Part shown: positions 4,811 through 5,343 of the stretch, piece after piece
How the letters are laid out: every line of letters starts with the position of its first letter
Numbering within the stretch: position 1 is the stretch's first letter
Origin: Treponema sp.
GTDB taxonomy: Bacteria > Spirochaetota > Spirochaetia > Treponematales > Breznakiellaceae
Assembly: GCA_031255615.1 (NCBI GenBank)
Contig: JAIRSD010000251.1
Span: 1-5,343, forward strand
Length of the DNA: 5,343 bases
Direction of reading: 5' to 3'
Position numbers and translations under genes: made by a program
The notes under the pieces: model-generated
The model's input: the letters and a program-made list of their open reading frames with translations, nothing else
The model's database searches: none
Told to the model about the DNA's origin: nothing

Positions 4811-5343
4811 TCATACCTCCGATAGTGCTTTAATAAGACTGTCCAGGCTATATCCGGAGGCTTCTTCCGCCTTGACCAGGGCCCGGTGAAGGGCGGCGAT
4901 ACAGGCGGCCCGGCCCCCCATGGCGGAAGCCGCGGAGGCAAAGGCCTGCCCCAAGGCCCCCTCGTCCTCGGCAAGTAAGAACAGGGAGGCATAGTTCAGG
5001 GTTTCCTCAAAGGCTTCCTTGTTGAACCAGGTCACCTCGTTAAAGCGGTTTACTCCCAAAAGCCGGCGGAAATCCTCCGCCTCCCGGTTGGCGGCCACCA
5101 GGGCCCCAATCCGGGCCTCCAGGCCGGCGGCCTCCGCGCCTGGAGCGGCGACAGCGGCGGGGATCGCCGCCGCCCTGGTTTTGGTCTTCCGGGCGCCGGA
5201 CCCGCCGGCCTTTTTCCCCGTGACCGCCCCCGGTCCGGCAACGGTGGTCCGGCGAAGGACCGCCCGCATGATCTCCACCGCCCGCCGGACCTCCTCGCCC
5301 TTATACCCCAGGCCTTGCAAACATTCCCGGAGCTTCCGGTCCA
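4811..5343 (-). CDS. Unrecognised protein, C-terminal part (N-terminus outside window)
   Basis: The frame is open to the window edge, giving about 176 visible residues beginning DRKLREC, so the TTG at 5320 is probably not the start. Three parts are visible: a helical segment with LGYKGEEVRRAVEIM (about 10-25), a low-complexity Ala/Gly/Lys/Pro linker (about 31-73), and a helical C-terminal domain (about 74-176) with a conserved-looking core, FRRLLGVNRFNEVTWFNKEAF, followed by an Ala-rich helix pair. The first segment recalls RuvA domain III, but the long tail does not fit RuvA. The core recalls C-terminal extensions of some alpha-amylase-family (GH13) proteins; this is a weak memory, not shown by the sequence. 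No signal peptide or membrane span is visible in this part. It runs in the same direction as the HD-GH16 pair, 247 nt upstream. Confidence 0.8.
   Translation of the reverse strand, partial: DRKLRECLQGLGYKGEEVRRAVEIMRAVLRRTTVAGPGAVTGKKAGGSGARKTKTRAAAIPAAVAAPGAEAAGLEARIGALVAANREAEDFRRLLGVNRFNEVTWFNKEAFEETLNYASLFLLAEDEGALGQAFASAASAMGGRAACIAALHRALVKAEEASGYSLDSLIKALSEV

Noticed and set aside
5240..5343. RuvA C-terminal domain
   Set aside because: LGYKGEEVRRAV resembles RuvA domain III, but about 150 further residues follow, while RuvA ends soon after this domain.

Overview
This is a GC-rich bacterial window with two unlike parts. The flanks (about 1-300 and 2336-5343) are strongly GC-rich. Between them lies a visibly AT-richer stretch (about 450-1900) carrying a solitary DNA methyltransferase. 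No marker fixes the taxon. A spirochaete, for example a gut Treponema relative, is only a weak guess from the gene set, and no rRNA or tRNA is present to test it.

Layout: (1) 1-294, +, C-terminal third of pyrroline-5-carboxylate reductase (proC). (2) 295-749, no convincing gene. It holds an imperfect inverted repeat with a nested hairpin (334-446) and two tiny ORFs with good Shine-Dalgarno spacing (531-594). (3) 750-1864, +, a CcrM/M.HinfI-type adenine methyltransferase. A near-consensus promoter is placed so that the transcript would begin at or next to the ATG, so it is a leaderless-mRNA candidate. No restriction endonuclease is visible. (4) 1865-2335, no gene, but an almost unbroken run of perfect hairpins of differing sequence, ending in a structured repeat whose 36-nt core recurs at 4656-4690 on the other strand. 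(5) 4563 to 2336, -, a two-gene operon with ATGA overlap: an HD-domain protein of the CCA-adding enzyme/poly(A) polymerase superfamily with a degenerate nucleotidyltransferase half, then a GH16 beta-glucanase lipoprotein. (6) 4564-4810, a structured leader or intergenic region with alternative hairpins, a possible terminator and the second repeat copy. (7) 4811-5343, -, the C-terminal part of an unrecognised protein.

The MTase and the leftward operon converge, and the hairpin array lies between their 3' ends. ProC serves proline synthesis, the MTase probably methylates GANTC, and the GH16 lipoprotein probably degrades beta-glucan at the cell surface. The reason for coupling GH16 to the HD protein is unknown. 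The best candidates for something undescribed are the modular hairpin repeat family, in which the linker is conserved but the hairpin sequence is exchanged, and the HD protein with a disabled nucleotidyltransferase domain.
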